A stretch of 64,000 nucleotides of DNA from Elusimicrobiota bacterium (GTDB taxonomy: Bacteria > Elusimicrobiota > Elusimicrobia > Elusimicrobiales > Elusimicrobiaceae), in assembly GCA_029008615.1 (NCBI GenBank), contig JAQXJI010000003.1, positions 1 through 64,000 of the forward strand, given 5' to 3'. Below are positions 8,636 to 17,349 of this stretch, piece by piece (the stretch's first letter is position 1; each line of letters starts with the position of its first letter). Made by a program: the position numbers and the translations under genes. Under the pieces are notes generated by a model that ran no database searches, had not been told where the DNA came from, and saw only the letters and a program-made list of their open reading frames with translations.

Positions 8636-9991
8636 ATGGACAATATGTATTTTGAAAAATTATTACGCCGTTACCGCGTTCTTTTGCCTCAACAAAAGCT
8701 TGTAGTTATATTTTTACTTTATATGCTTGTAGGTTTTGTATTACTTAGCCTGCCTTTCGCGCAGAAAACTTCCGTGGGCTTTATAGATAATTTGTTTACT
8801 TCCGCTTCGGCTGTTTCCACAACCGGCCTTGTTACGGTACCAACAGGCGCATCTTACACGTTTTTCGGGCAGTTGGTTATTTTGCTGTTAATGCAGTTCA
8901 GCGCGTTGGGATACATGAGTTTCAGCTCTTTTCTGTTCCTTCAGGGGCATTCCAAACTGCCGCGCGAAACTAAAGAAATTATGAAAGCGGAATTTTCCGT
9001 CCCGCAGGATTTTAATTTAAACTTATTTATAAAGTCCATTATCTTTTTTACTTTGTTTGTGGAAAGTTTCGGCACTTTATTTTTGTTTTTGACTTTTTAC
9101 TTTCACGGGGGGGGATTCTTTTCCTCTTTATGGAGCGGCCTTTTCCACGCCGTTTCGGCTTTCTGTACGGCCGGGTTTACGCTGTATCCAGACAGCATGT
9201 CCGGCTTTTTAAAGGTACCTTTCGTTACGGAGCTTACTTCCATTCTTGCTTTGTTGGGGGCTTTCGGTTTTATACCTATAACCGAAATAGCGGAAAATAT
9301 GATGGGCCGGCCAAAGAAAATTTCTTATACTTCCCGCTCAATATTTTTTTCTTTTTTGGTTTTGATATCTTTCGGCGGAATAATGCTTACAATCTTTGAA
9401 CCTTCTTTAAAAAACTATGATTTTTCCACACGCGTTTACGGCGCGTTCGCCCAAGCAATTAACGCAATGACCACCGCCGGCTATAATAACATAAACTTGG
9501 CGGCTTCCTCTGCGCCCGCGCTTTGCGCTCTTATGCTTTTAATGTTTATAGGCGGAGCTCCTGCGGGTACTTCCGGCGGTATCAAAACCACAACAGTAGT
9601 AACGCTTTTTGCCGTACTGGTAAGCAGGCTTAAGGGGAGGGATTTTGTCCGTTTCAACGGTAAGGATATTTCTCAAGAAAAAGTTTTCGTAGCATCTTCC
9701 GCGCTTATCTTTTATATGATAGTGCTGTATGCCGTCATTTTGCTGCTTACTATAAGCGAAAACGCCTCTTTTCTTGAAATAGTTTTTGATTCTTTGGCCG
9801 CTTTAAGCACCGCCGGGCTAAGCCTGGGGCTGACGGAACAGATGTCTGCTTTCGGCAAAATTGTGCTTATTTTTGCGATGTTTGTCGGCAGAATAGGGGT
9901 AATTACCTTCGGGTTGGCTTTCTTTATGCGGGAAAGACAGCCGCGCGAACGCGAAGAAGAGCAGGCAAAAAAAGTTGATATCGCCGTATAA
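8636..9991 (+). CDS. KtrB/TrkH-type potassium transporter subunit
   Basis: 451 residues, the usual KtrB length. Four degenerate selectivity-filter loops characteristic of the Trk/Ktr/HKT superfamily are visible: SASAVSTTGL, HAVSAFCTAGF, QAINAMTTAGYN and SLAALSTAGLS, each with the conserved filter glycine. It forms the membrane pore for K+ (or Na+-coupled K+) uptake. KtrB normally works with a cytosolic RCK subunit (KtrA/TrkA); none is next to it, so the partner must be elsewhere. There is no Shine-Dalgarno before the ATG; a TATCAT box lies about 10 nt upstream. A second ATG 9 nt in is an equally possible start. Confidence 0.9.
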   Translation: MDNMYFEKLLRRYRVLLPQQKLVVIFLLYMLVGFVLLSLPFAQKTSVGFIDNLFTSASAVSTTGLVTVPTGASYTFFGQLVILLLMQFSALGYMSFSSFLFLQGHSKLPRETKEIMKAEFSVPQDFNLNLFIKSIIFFTLFVESFGTLFLFLTFYFHGGGFFSSLWSGLFHAVSAFCTAGFTLYPDSMSGFLKVPFVTELTSILALLGAFGFIPITEIAENMMGRPKKISYTSRSIFFSFLVLISFGGIMLTIFEPSLKNYDFSTRVYGAFAQAINAMTTAGYNNINLAASSAPALCALMLLMFIGGAPAGTSGGIKTTTVVTLFAVLVSRLKGRDFVRFNGKDISQEKVFVASSALIFYMIVLYAVILLLTISENASFLEIVFDSLAALSTAGLSLGLTEQMSAFGKIVLIFAMFVGRIGVITFGLAFFMRERQPREREEEQAKKVDIAV

Positions 9992-10041
9992 TTTTTTTAG
10001 TATAAAAATTGAAACTTCGTCTTATATATAAGGGAGGATAA

Positions 10042-11367
10042 ATGCCTGTCAACAACGGTAATAAAAGTCTTTCCCAGATTATGTATATGTGTCTGGGGTT
10101 TTTCGGCATACAATTCGGCTGGGCTTTGCAAATGAGCAATATGAGCACCATTTACGCAAGGCTCGGCGCAAAAGAGGATCAAATACCTCTTTTATGGCTC
10201 GCCGCGCCGGTAACCGGCCTGTTGGTTCAGCCTCTTGTAGGTTATTTCAGCGACAGAACCTGGTGCCGCCTCGGCAGAAGACGCCCGTACTTTTTGGGCG
10301 GGGCCTTATTTTCGGCCTTGGCGCTTGTTTTAATGCCGCAGGCTTCGGCTATATGGATGGCTGTTATAGCTTTGTGGGTATTGGATACTTCAGTCAACGT
10401 CAGTATGGAGCCTTTCCGCGCTTTCGTCGGCGATATCCTGCCGGAAAAGCAACGTAAAACCGGCTACGCAATGCAAAGCGTTATGATAGGCGCGGGTGCG
10501 GTAATAGCTTCTTCCCTGCCTTTTATTCTTGCCAGCTTGGGCGTAAGCACCGATGCCCCCGCCGGCACCATTCCGCCCAGCGTAAGATATTCTTTTTATA
10601 TAGGGGCGGTTGTCCTTTTGGCGGCCATTTTGGCTACAATTAAAACTACGCCGGAATATCCTCCCGCCGATATGGAAGCTTTTAAAGCCATGAAAAAGCA
10701 GGCTTTTAATCCTTTAAAAGCTTTAAAAGAAATGGGTTCCGCCTTCATTACCATGCCCTCTACAATGCGCCGCCTGGCGGTGGTGCAGTTCTTCACTTGG
10801 GCGGCTTTTATGATTATGTGGGTATATTTCAGCGTCGGTATAGCTTCAGCCGTGTTTAACGCCGTGCCCGGTACGTCGGAATATGAAGCGGCTTCAAACT
10901 GGGCCGGGACGTGCTTCAGCGTATATAACGGAGTGGCTTTCTTTACGGCTTTTCTGCTGATTTGGCTTACCACAAAGTATTCCGCAAAATATATACATAT
11001 AGTATGCCTGTTGATAGGCGCGCTGGGGCTGGGCTCTTTGGGGCTGACGCTTTGCGGCGTAACGTTTAACAAGTATATGCTTTTCGGCCCTATGGTTTGC
11101 GTTGGCGTCGCCTGGAGCAGTATTTTGGCTATGCCTTATGCGCTTTTGTCCAACTCGATACCTGCGGAGAAAATGGGCTTTTATATGGGCGTGTTTAACT
11201 TCTTTATCGTTATACCGCAAATATGCGTAAACTTGTTCTTCGGCCCGGTTATGAAGCACCTTTTGGGCGGCAGCGCGATAGCCGCAGTAGGCGTAGGCGG
11301 GCTTTCTATGCTGATTGCCGCGCTGTTTATGTTCCTCGTGGAAGACAAAACCGTCAAAGCGGGTTAG
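10042..11367 (+). CDS. MFS sugar transporter, SLC45/GPH-like
   Basis: 441 residues with about 12 membrane segments. The N-terminal half has the sugar-transporter pattern GYFSDRTWCRLGRRRPYFLG after the second segment, followed by a conserved MEPFRAFVGD and AMQS stretch, as in maltose/sucrose-type SLC45-like carriers of bacteria. It probably moves a di- or oligosaccharide with a cation across the inner membrane. A strong SD (AGGGAGGA) precedes the ATG. No glycosidase is adjacent, so the sugar is unknown. A terminator follows directly. Confidence 0.83.
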   Translation: MPVNNGNKSLSQIMYMCLGFFGIQFGWALQMSNMSTIYARLGAKEDQIPLLWLAAPVTGLLVQPLVGYFSDRTWCRLGRRRPYFLGGALFSALALVLMPQASAIWMAVIALWVLDTSVNVSMEPFRAFVGDILPEKQRKTGYAMQSVMIGAGAVIASSLPFILASLGVSTDAPAGTIPPSVRYSFYIGAVVLLAAILATIKTTPEYPPADMEAFKAMKKQAFNPLKALKEMGSAFITMPSTMRRLAVVQFFTWAAFMIMWVYFSVGIASAVFNAVPGTSEYEAASNWAGTCFSVYNGVAFFTAFLLIWLTTKYSAKYIHIVCLLIGALGLGSLGLTLCGVTFNKYMLFGPMVCVGVAWSSILAMPYALLSNSIPAEKMGFYMGVFNFFIVIPQICVNLFFGPVMKHLLGGSAIAAVGVGGLSMLIAALFMFLVEDKTVKAG

Positions 11368-11387
11368 GCCGGTTTGATTTTTTAGGT

Positions 11388-11417
11388 AAAAAGCCCTATA
11401 GGAATATAGGGCTTTTT
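11388..11417 (+). terminator. intrinsic terminator, perfect 13-bp stem
   Basis: AAAAAGCCCTATA pairs perfectly with TATAGGGCTTTTT around a GGAA loop; the T-run is the right arm. It ends the sugar transporter transcript 20 bp after its stop. Confidence 0.85.
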
Positions 11418-11441
11418 GCTCTTTTATAAAGCTTGTTTTAT

Positions 11442-11457
11442 TGTTAGAATGTAAATA
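11442..11457 (+). promoter_or_regulatory. extended -10 promoter, leaderless start of the metzincin gene
   Basis: TGT followed by TAGAAT (11445-11450) lies with exactly 6 nt between it and the ATG at 11457, so transcription should begin at or next to the A of the start codon. There is no Shine-Dalgarno. Confidence 0.55.
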
Positions 11458-12287
11458 TGAATGTTGATATTTTCAGACGCTTGGGATTTTCATTACTGTT
11501 TTTCGCCTGCCTGCCGCTTTTGGGGCGGGCCGAGCCTTTTGCCCCTTTAACCGATATCGGGCCGGAAGACAGCCTTTATTCCGCTTCAATTAAAAACGGG
11601 GCTATCGCCTGCGCTTTATATTGTGAAGAAGAAATGGACTGTTCCGAACCGCCGGCGGAGGCTTACTTTTCAAGATTAAGCGGCGCGTTTAAAAGTTGGT
11701 TTTCCGGCGTGTGGAATATTATCCCCGAAGAGCGCAAAAGCGAATTCTTCGATTTAAAACCTTATTTGCTTTCGCCTAAAATAAATAAAGCCGGCAATAT
11801 TGAAGATTTACTATCCAAAACCGGGAAGAACTTTTCTTGGATAAGCGAATCTTTGGGGAAGAGCCGCCTCGCCGTTTCCGCGTTTGATACGGCTTTAAAG
11901 GCGGATTTAGCCGTTATCATAGTTAAAAAAGAAAGTTTAAAAGAGATTTGCGGTTCCAACGCTTTGGCTTGTTATGAAGCAGGATTTATATTTCTGCCGG
12001 AGGATTTTCAAGATAAAACTCTTATTCACGAATTGGGCCACGCTTTCGGCTTGGCCGATCAGTACCCGGCAGGGCTTCATAACGCAAATCCGGAATTATG
12101 CACATCTTCCATAAAAGAAGATTCCCTTATGGCCGCCGGCGCGCCCGACGTAACCTGCGACGAAGCCGACGGAGTTGTATTCCTTTTTGACTGCATTTTA
12201 ATGCCGCGCAATCCAAACAAAAGGCATAACGGCTGGAAGAGCCTTTGCGACAGAGATTTAACCATAAAGCACTGCCTGGTGGAATAG
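11457..12287 (+). CDS. secreted zinc metalloprotease-like protein (metzincin motif)
   Basis: 276 residues with an N-terminal signal peptide (hydrophobic LLFFACLPLLGRA, cleavage about residue 25). The zinc site HELGHAFGLAD is at residues 191-201: HExxHxxGxxD, the metzincin pattern with an aspartate as third ligand. A following LMAAG could be the Met-turn, and CDEADGVVFLFD is a conserved tail segment. A second protein with the same order of motifs is encoded at 43869-45242. The protein should act outside the cytoplasm, possibly as a peptidase; no substrate is evident. The gene appears leaderless. Confidence 0.72.
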   Translation: MNVDIFRRLGFSLLFFACLPLLGRAEPFAPLTDIGPEDSLYSASIKNGAIACALYCEEEMDCSEPPAEAYFSRLSGAFKSWFSGVWNIIPEERKSEFFDLKPYLLSPKINKAGNIEDLLSKTGKNFSWISESLGKSRLAVSAFDTALKADLAVIIVKKESLKEICGSNALACYEAGFIFLPEDFQDKTLIHELGHAFGLADQYPAGLHNANPELCTSSIKEDSLMAAGAPDVTCDEADGVVFLFDCILMPRNPNKRHNGWKSLCDRDLTIKHCLVE

Positions 12288-12308
12288 ATTTTTAAAAGGA
12301 GAATATTA

Positions 12309-12896
12309 ATGAAAAGTGAAATTAACAGAGAAGCCGCTTTGGCTTTGCTTAAAGAATATAACAAAGAGCCTTTTCACATTTTACACGCTTTAACGGTGGA
12401 AGCCGCTATGCGTTGGTTTGCAAAAAATCTGGGATATTCCGAAGATGAAGAATACTGGGCCTTAACGGGGCTTTTGCACGATATCGATTTTGAAATGTAC
12501 CCTTCCGAGCATTGTAAAAAAGCGCCGGAACTCCTTAAAAAGGCGGGTGTGGGGGAAGATATGGTATATTCAATTTGCAGCCACGGCTACGGGCTTTGCT
12601 GCGATATTGAACCTAAACACCAAATGGAAAAAGTCCTTTTTGCCGTTGACGAACTTACCGGCCTTATAGGCGCGGCGGCAAAAATGCGTCCCTCAAAAAG
12701 CGTGCGGGATATGGAAGTTTCAAGCCTGAAAAAGAAGTTTAAAGATAAAAAATTCGCGGCGGGCTGTTCGCGCGACATTATAAAAAAAGGCGCGGAAATG
12801 CTGGGCTGGGATTTGGAAAAGCTTATGCAAGATACGCTTGAAGCGATGCGCGCGTCCGAAGAAAGCGTAAACAAAGAATCCGCCGCATTAAATTAA
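12309..12896 (+). CDS. HD-domain hydrolase
   Basis: 195 residues with an HD phosphohydrolase layout: H at HALTVEA, the HD doublet in LLHDIDFE, a histidine in SHGYG and an aspartate in AVDELTG, i.e. H...HD...H...D metal ligands. Related small HD proteins are annotated as putative hydrolases of nucleotides or cyclic nucleotides, but the substrate is not predictable. A GGAGAA Shine-Dalgarno precedes the ATG, and the gene follows the metzincin gene by 21 bp, so it may share its transcript. Confidence 0.78.
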   Translation: MKSEINREAALALLKEYNKEPFHILHALTVEAAMRWFAKNLGYSEDEEYWALTGLLHDIDFEMYPSEHCKKAPELLKKAGVGEDMVYSICSHGYGLCCDIEPKHQMEKVLFAVDELTGLIGAAAKMRPSKSVRDMEVSSLKKKFKDKKFAAGCSRDIIKKGAEMLGWDLEKLMQDTLEAMRASEESVNKESAALN

Positions 12897-12918
12897 GCAA
12901 ACAGGCAATTTAATATAG

Positions 12919-12949
12919 AAAAGCCCCGGCTTTTATAAGTCGGGGCTTT
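12919..12949. terminator. bidirectional intrinsic terminator
   Basis: AAAGCCCCGGC pairs with GTCGGGGCTTT (one G-T pair) around an 8-nt loop, with A-run and T-run on either side. It separates the convergent HD-domain gene and the symporter gene and can serve both. Confidence 0.8.
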
Positions 12950-12968
12950 CATTTTGCGTCAAATATAG

Positions 12969-14135
12969 TTACGGTTTATAAATTTTGTTGATTATCAAAG
13001 CGATTGCGCCGTCACCAGTAACATTGCAGGCCGTACCAAAGCTGTCCATAGCAATGTATAAGGCTATCATTAAGGCGATGGCCTTTTCGTCAAAGCCCAA
13101 AATGCCGCTGAGTACCCCCAAAGCCGCCATAATCGCTCCGCCCGGAACGCCCGGCGCGGCCACCATAGAAACACCTAACATCGTAATAAAACCGGCGTAC
13201 ATATATAAGTCAAAAGGCATACCCGATATCATCATTATCGCCAAAGAGCAGGCGACGATTTTCATAGTACTGCCGGAAAGGTGTATCGTAGCGCACAAAG
13301 GAATAACGAAAGAAGCCACATTTTCCGCTACGCCGTTTTTTAGGGTTTGCCTTAAAGTTACGGGTATTGTCGCCGCGGAAGACTGCGTACCGAGCGCGGT
13401 CGCATAAGCCGGCATCATATTTTTGATCGATATAAAAGGATTTGCGCCGGAAACCAGCCAAGCTATGATAAACTGTATCATCAGCATTACTATCGTTATT
13501 AAGAAAATTACCGCCACCAGCTTTATAAATACGCTTAATATCCCCATAACCTGCCCGGATACGGTAATATCCATAAAAATACCGCAGATAAACAAAGGCA
13601 GAAGCGGTATGATTACTTTATCAATGGTTTTATAGGTAATATCCTTAAATTCTTCCATAATTTTTTTAAGGGTGTTGCCCTCGCAGGAAGCTATGCCCAA
13701 CCCCAGCATAAAAGCGAAAACCAAAGCCGAAATCACGCCCATAATGGGGGGCAAATCCAAAGTAAAATACGGCTTTAACGAAGCGGCCTCGGCAAATTCA
13801 GTCATAGTTATGGAACCTAAAACGAAGGGGAAAGAAGCCTTACAGACGAAATAAGTGAAAAATCCCGAGAATAACGTAAACGCGTAAGCCAAAGCCACGG
13901 TTATTAATAACAGCTTACCGGCTTTGGAGCCCAGTTCCGCAATACCCGGGGCTATAAGGCCCAAGATAATTAAGGGCACTATAAAGCCCAGAAACGCGCT
14001 GAAGAGGGAATTAAAAGTAATAAACAGCCTTACAATCCCGTCAGGCAAGTACAACCCGCCGATTATACCGGTGATAATAGCAAACATCACGGCCAGAAGC
14101 AGCGGTATTTTGAATTTCTTTTTTTGTGTTTTCAT
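12969..14135 (-). CDS. dicarboxylate/amino acid:cation symporter (SLC1/DAACS family)
   Basis: 388 residues, a little shorter than the ~420 of GltP/DctA. About eight membrane segments plus the two hairpin loops of the family: a serine-rich loop GTQSSAATIPVT and, further on, GDGAIALIIN at the place of the substrate-binding NMDGT region. It should take up glutamate, aspartate or a C4-dicarboxylate, or serine/threonine, with Na+ or H+. The SD AAAGGA is well placed. It is divergent from the RDD gene. Confidence 0.88.
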   Translation of the reverse strand: MKTQKKKFKIPLLLAVMFAIITGIIGGLYLPDGIVRLFITFNSLFSAFLGFIVPLIILGLIAPGIAELGSKAGKLLLITVALAYAFTLFSGFFTYFVCKASFPFVLGSITMTEFAEAASLKPYFTLDLPPIMGVISALVFAFMLGLGIASCEGNTLKKIMEEFKDITYKTIDKVIIPLLPLFICGIFMDITVSGQVMGILSVFIKLVAVIFLITIVMLMIQFIIAWLVSGANPFISIKNMMPAYATALGTQSSAATIPVTLRQTLKNGVAENVASFVIPLCATIHLSGSTMKIVACSLAIMMISGMPFDLYMYAGFITMLGVSMVAAPGVPGGAIMAALGVLSGILGFDEKAIALMIALYIAMDSFGTACNVTGDGAIALIINKIYKP

Positions 14136-14225
14136 AATCTTTTCCTTTAACTTTTACTTGAGAATATTTTATAAAAAATATATATAATAATAAACGGAAA
14201 GATTTATTTGCAGGGGGATATCGTT

Positions 14226-15071
14226 ATGTTCAATCAGACCCAATATTACGCCCAGCCGGAGCAGGAAAATCAGCCTCAGGCCCAGGAGTTTCCCATAGCG
14301 GGCATATTTGAAAGGGCCGTTGCGTTCGCCATAGATATTCTAGGGCTTTTTGCGGTTATTTATATTGCGGGTTATATTCTGATAAGAAAAACGGGGATTA
14401 TAGCTTCAGACAATTATTGGATAATTTTAATTTTCTTTTATGCTCTTTTTGCTCTTTACTGCGCCGTATTTACAAGCGGCGGCAGGCAGACTTTGGGTAA
14501 ATTTCTGGTGGGCATAAAAGTTATTGACCGCAAAACCGGCGAGGGGTTGACTTTCGTCAAAGCTTTGCTTAGGGGGCTTACTTATTTTGTAAACCTGTTT
14601 ACGCTGTTTATAGGCTTCGGCATAGCTTTGCTCAATAAAAAACGCCTTACGCTGGAAGATTTAGTCGCCGGCAGCGAAGTTATTACGGTAAGGGAAAAAT
14701 CCCCCAACGAATTTATTGCGCTTTCCGCTTTAGGCACTATGCTTATCGGCGGAGTTATATTTTACATTTATTATTTATTCTTTATTACGCCCAGCGTTTA
14801 TCAGCGCGAACTGGTGGATAACGCCCGCGAGCAATTAAACAAATTGGCCTATTTGGAAGAAGTGCATAAAGAGCATTTCGGCCGTTATACTTCCGATTTA
14901 ATGCGCCTTGCCCTTATCAGCGGCGATCCCGTACAGCTTCAGAGGGATATACAAAAGAATTTCAGAAGGCGCGGTTTCAGTATAGGCATCAACCGAGAAG
15001 GATATCAAATAAGTGCGATTGCCAAAGATAAGGAAGAAACAATAGTAACAGTCAATAATAAGAAGGACTAA
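14226..15071 (+). CDS. RDD-family membrane protein
   Basis: 281 residues from the ATG preceded by CAGGGGGAT; a TTG start 18 bp upstream is less likely. After a Gln/Pro-rich leader, the RDD domain begins near residue 23 (FERAVAFAIDILGLF) with the conserved Arg and Asp, followed by two membrane segments and GRQTLGKFLVGIKV. A further membrane segment near residue 180 is followed by a soluble C-terminal part of ~90 residues. RDD proteins are integral membrane proteins of mostly unknown role, some linked to Na+/H+ exchange. Function not assigned. Confidence 0.75.
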   Translation: MFNQTQYYAQPEQENQPQAQEFPIAGIFERAVAFAIDILGLFAVIYIAGYILIRKTGIIASDNYWIILIFFYALFALYCAVFTSGGRQTLGKFLVGIKVIDRKTGEGLTFVKALLRGLTYFVNLFTLFIGFGIALLNKKRLTLEDLVAGSEVITVREKSPNEFIALSALGTMLIGGVIFYIYYLFFITPSVYQRELVDNAREQLNKLAYLEEVHKEHFGRYTSDLMRLALISGDPVQLQRDIQKNFRRRGFSIGINREGYQISAIAKDKEETIVTVNNKKD

Positions 15072-15143
15072 GCAAATTAAGCTTTCAACAGCCCTATGTA
15101 TGGCTTATATCTTAATCAGCCGGAGCGGTAGATAATTGATATA

Positions 15144-15152
15144 TGATATACT
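15144..15152 (+). promoter_or_regulatory. extended -10 element before the PTPS-like gene
   Basis: TGATATACT is an extended -10 box about 45 bp upstream of the ATG. No convincing -35 was found. The roughly 40-nt leader carries AGGAG and no structure that matches a preQ1 riboswitch. Confidence 0.4.
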
Positions 15153-15196
15153 TTAAGGACTGAAAATATAGTATTAAATATAGGAGATTATATAAG

Positions 15197-15760
15197 ATGA
15201 AATCTATTACTAAATTTGATTTGCAATATGCTCACAGGTTCTATGGTTTTAAAGGCGAAGCCCAGTATTTACACGGGCATACAGGCACTTTGACGATAGA
15301 AGTTGAAGATAGCGTTAATGACGGGGTAAATATGGTATTTCCCTGTAATGAAATTCAAAAAACAGCTTGGGATGTATTAAAAAACTTTGATCATGCTACG
15401 ATTTTAAGGGAAGATGACCCTCTTTTGCCGGCTTTATTGGATGTATATGAAAACCAAGGCATCAAAGACGGTACTCCGCAAAATACGATGAAAGGCGAAG
15501 CGTTTAAAACCGATCTTGCAACCGCTTATCCTAACTGCCGTCTTGTAGTAACTAAAGAAACTTTGACGGTAGAAGGTATGATAAAAATTGTTTATGATTT
15601 GCTTAAAGATAAATTAAATATTTCTAAGCTTACGTTTACAAGCGGAGTAAATGCCGCAACTGAGGATTATACAGTCAATAAAACTATTGAAAGATGCCCG
15701 TTATGCGGAATTGCTCTTAATAAAAATCATGTATGTCCTAAGTGCGGATATAAAAAATAA
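15197..15760 (+). CDS. 6-pyruvoyltetrahydropterin synthase/QueD-like protein with C-terminal zinc ribbon
   Basis: 187 residues in the COG0720 fold. Zinc ligands are H13, H26 and H28 (AHRF ... LHGHTG), and TVEGMIK matches the conserved PT(A/V)E segment. QueD enzymes use a cysteine in C-x3-HGH; here that position is alanine (A22), with a glutamate (E21) just before it, so the usual nucleophile is missing. The C-terminus (residues ~165-187) adds a zinc ribbon of two CPxCG knuckles. It may be a pterin/deazapurine enzyme variant of the type that uses Glu, or an inactive relative. SD AGGAG is well placed; no other queuosine genes are next to it. Confidence 0.75.
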   Translation: MKSITKFDLQYAHRFYGFKGEAQYLHGHTGTLTIEVEDSVNDGVNMVFPCNEIQKTAWDVLKNFDHATILREDDPLLPALLDVYENQGIKDGTPQNTMKGEAFKTDLATAYPNCRLVVTKETLTVEGMIKIVYDLLKDKLNISKLTFTSGVNAATEDYTVNKTIERCPLCGIALNKNHVCPKCGYKK

Positions 15761-15822
15761 GATTTATATTCCCCATAAGTGTGCTCTTGGCTTAAGCCTT
15801 GGGCATTCTGTTAAGTATAAAA

Positions 15823-15858
15823 AGAAGTTGCCGCAAAAACTATTTTGCGGCAACTTCT
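15823..15858. terminator. intrinsic terminator, 16-bp perfect stem
   Basis: AGAAGTTGCCGCAAAA pairs with TTTTGCGGCAACTTCT around a 4-nt loop. The better T-run is on the minus strand, so it probably ends the thioesterase gene as well as the PTPS-like gene. Confidence 0.8.
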
Positions 15859-15940
15859 CTTATGGATGAAAATCCGGGCTTTTATAGGTAAAATACAATG
15901 ATATAACCCTGTTAAAGTGATATATCAATTAACAGCCGGG

Positions 15941-16417
15941 CTAAAGATGTTTTGTGCGTTCCCATTCGTCGGCTTCTTCTGCCCAGTTGGCTTTTACGTC
16001 CGCCGGCATTTGATAAAGCAGAGCTGTGCCCTTTGCGCTTACTTCGCCCGAAGGCAGCAGGATTTCTGCTTCCACAATCGCTTTGGAAGTTCCGCCCCTT
16101 AAAACCCTTCCTACAAGTTTTAAAGGCGTATTGGTAGGGGTAACTTTTTTATAGACCACTTCCAACTTTAAAGTTACCATAAGATTATCAAAATCGCCGT
16201 TAAGCATTATCGCGCGGCCGGATGTTTCGTCAAGCAAAGCGGCCACTATTCCGCCGTGCACCACGCCGGGATAGGAACGGTAATTTTCGGAAACCGTAAC
16301 TTCGGCTTCCACGGTGTTGTTTTCATTATTGTTAAACCAAACTATTTTAAGGCCCAAAGGATTATCCTTCCCGCATAAAAAGCAACCGCAGGAGGTGGGC
16401 TGACGTTTTTTATTCAT
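15941..16417 (-). CDS. PaaI-like hotdog-fold thioesterase
   Basis: 158 residues from the ATG preceded by AGGAGC; 14 codons further upstream remain open but lack an SD. The hotdog motif VVHGGIVAALLDETSGRA contains the conserved HGG and the catalytic acidic residue on the long helix, followed by VTLKLEVVYKKVTPTN. A CGCFLCG cluster sits near residue 10, as in many UPF/PaaI-like thioesterases. It probably hydrolyses acyl- or aryl-CoA thioesters in the cytoplasm. Divergent from the CYTH gene across 48 bp. Confidence 0.82.
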   Translation of the reverse strand: MNKKRQPTSCGCFLCGKDNPLGLKIVWFNNNENNTVEAEVTVSENYRSYPGVVHGGIVAALLDETSGRAIMLNGDFDNLMVTLKLEVVYKKVTPTNTPLKLVGRVLRGGTSKAIVEAEILLPSGEVSAKGTALLYQMPADVKANWAEEADEWERTKHL

Positions 16418-16450
16418 AATAAAGCTCCTTTTTTCTAGTATATTATATTT

Positions 16451-16466
16451 TGCTATCATTTAATAA
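16451..16466 (+). promoter_or_regulatory. extended -10 promoter, leaderless start of the CYTH gene
   Basis: TGC followed by TATCAT (16454-16459), then 6 nt and the ATG at 16466. There is no Shine-Dalgarno. Confidence 0.5.
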
Positions 16467-17086
16467 TGGAACACATTGAAACGGAATATAAATGGGCCGT
16501 AAACAAACGCTCAGATTTTCAAAAACTTATAAATATTCTGGCCGCACAGGGCTGGAACTGCGCTTTTTCCGCCCCGTTTTTGCTTGACACTTATTTCGAC
16601 GCTCCGGGCGGCGCGCTGAGCGCGGAAAAATCAGCCCTCCGCTTAAGAAAAACCGTTTTAAACGGTAAAACTTTTTACGAACTTACGCTTAAAAGCGCGT
16701 CCGAGGTAATAAACGGCCTTGCCCGCCGAAAGGAAATTACTGTTCCCCTTAATGCACAAAACCGCCGTGAAGCTTTAACAAAATTCCGCGCGGAAGCCGC
16801 AAAGCTCAATAAAAACGCCGTCGGCGTAAAAAGATTGTTTTCAATAGCAAACAAGCGCAAAACTTTTTTAATAAACGCGCCGGAGTTTAAAGCTGAACTT
16901 TCTTTTGACGACTGTCTTATCAAATCCAGAACGCATAAAAAACTGCTGGAAGCCGAACTTGAATTTAAGGGGGGGCAAATAGCGGCTTTTAACGCTTTTG
17001 CCGCATATTTGGGGCGGGAAAGCGGGCTTAAAGCCCCGATAAAATCAAAAGTGGCTACCGCGCGGGCTCTCTTAGCGTGCAAGTAA
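16466..17086 (+). CDS. CYTH-domain protein
   Basis: 206 residues. The signature E-x-E-x-K is at the N-terminus (ETEYKW, residues 5-10), followed by alternating charged strands typical of the triphosphate tunnel: LDTYFDAP, SALRLRKT, YELTLKS, EITV, and LLEAELEFKGG near the end. CYTH enzymes act on triphosphates (thiamine triphosphatase, class IV adenylate cyclase, polyphosphatase). Which reaction applies is not readable. The start seems leaderless. Confidence 0.85.
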   Translation: MEHIETEYKWAVNKRSDFQKLINILAAQGWNCAFSAPFLLDTYFDAPGGALSAEKSALRLRKTVLNGKTFYELTLKSASEVINGLARRKEITVPLNAQNRREALTKFRAEAAKLNKNAVGVKRLFSIANKRKTFLINAPEFKAELSFDDCLIKSRTHKKLLEAELEFKGGQIAAFNAFAAYLGRESGLKAPIKSKVATARALLACK

Positions 17087-17163
17087 GCTGCCGCCGTGCA
17101 TTTGCCGCCTTTAAAATAGTATAATAATATTGAGGAAAATATTAATTTATAAGGAGAAGTAAT

Positions 17164-17337
17164 ATGGCTTACAAAGTAAATCCTGATGTTTGCGTAAACT
17201 GCGGCGCTTGCGAATCCGCCTGCCCCGTAGGTGCTATTTCCGAGCAGAACGATAAAAGATTTATCGACGCCGGCAAATGCATTGACTGCGGTTCCTGCGC
17301 CGGCACCTGCCCGGTAAGTGCAATCGCGCAGAACTAA
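17164..17337 (+). CDS. 2[4Fe-4S] ferredoxin, 57 residues
   Basis: Translating from the ATG after AAGGAGAAGTAAT gives a 57-residue protein with two C-x2-C-x2-C-x3-CP clusters: CVNCGACESACP and CIDCGSCAGTCP. This is a clostridial-type ferredoxin carrying two [4Fe-4S] clusters, a low-potential electron carrier of anaerobic metabolism (for example for pyruvate:ferredoxin oxidoreductase and hydrogenase). Length matches the family exactly. A TATAAT box is at 17120-17125 and a terminator follows, so it is transcribed alone. Confidence 0.96.
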   Translation: MAYKVNPDVCVNCGACESACPVGAISEQNDKRFIDAGKCIDCGSCAGTCPVSAIAQN

Positions 17338-17349
17338 TTAAGTTTTAAT

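Noticed and set aside
15072-15196. preQ1 riboswitch before the QueD-like gene
   Set aside because: No C-rich pseudoknot tail or matching stem was found next to the SD.
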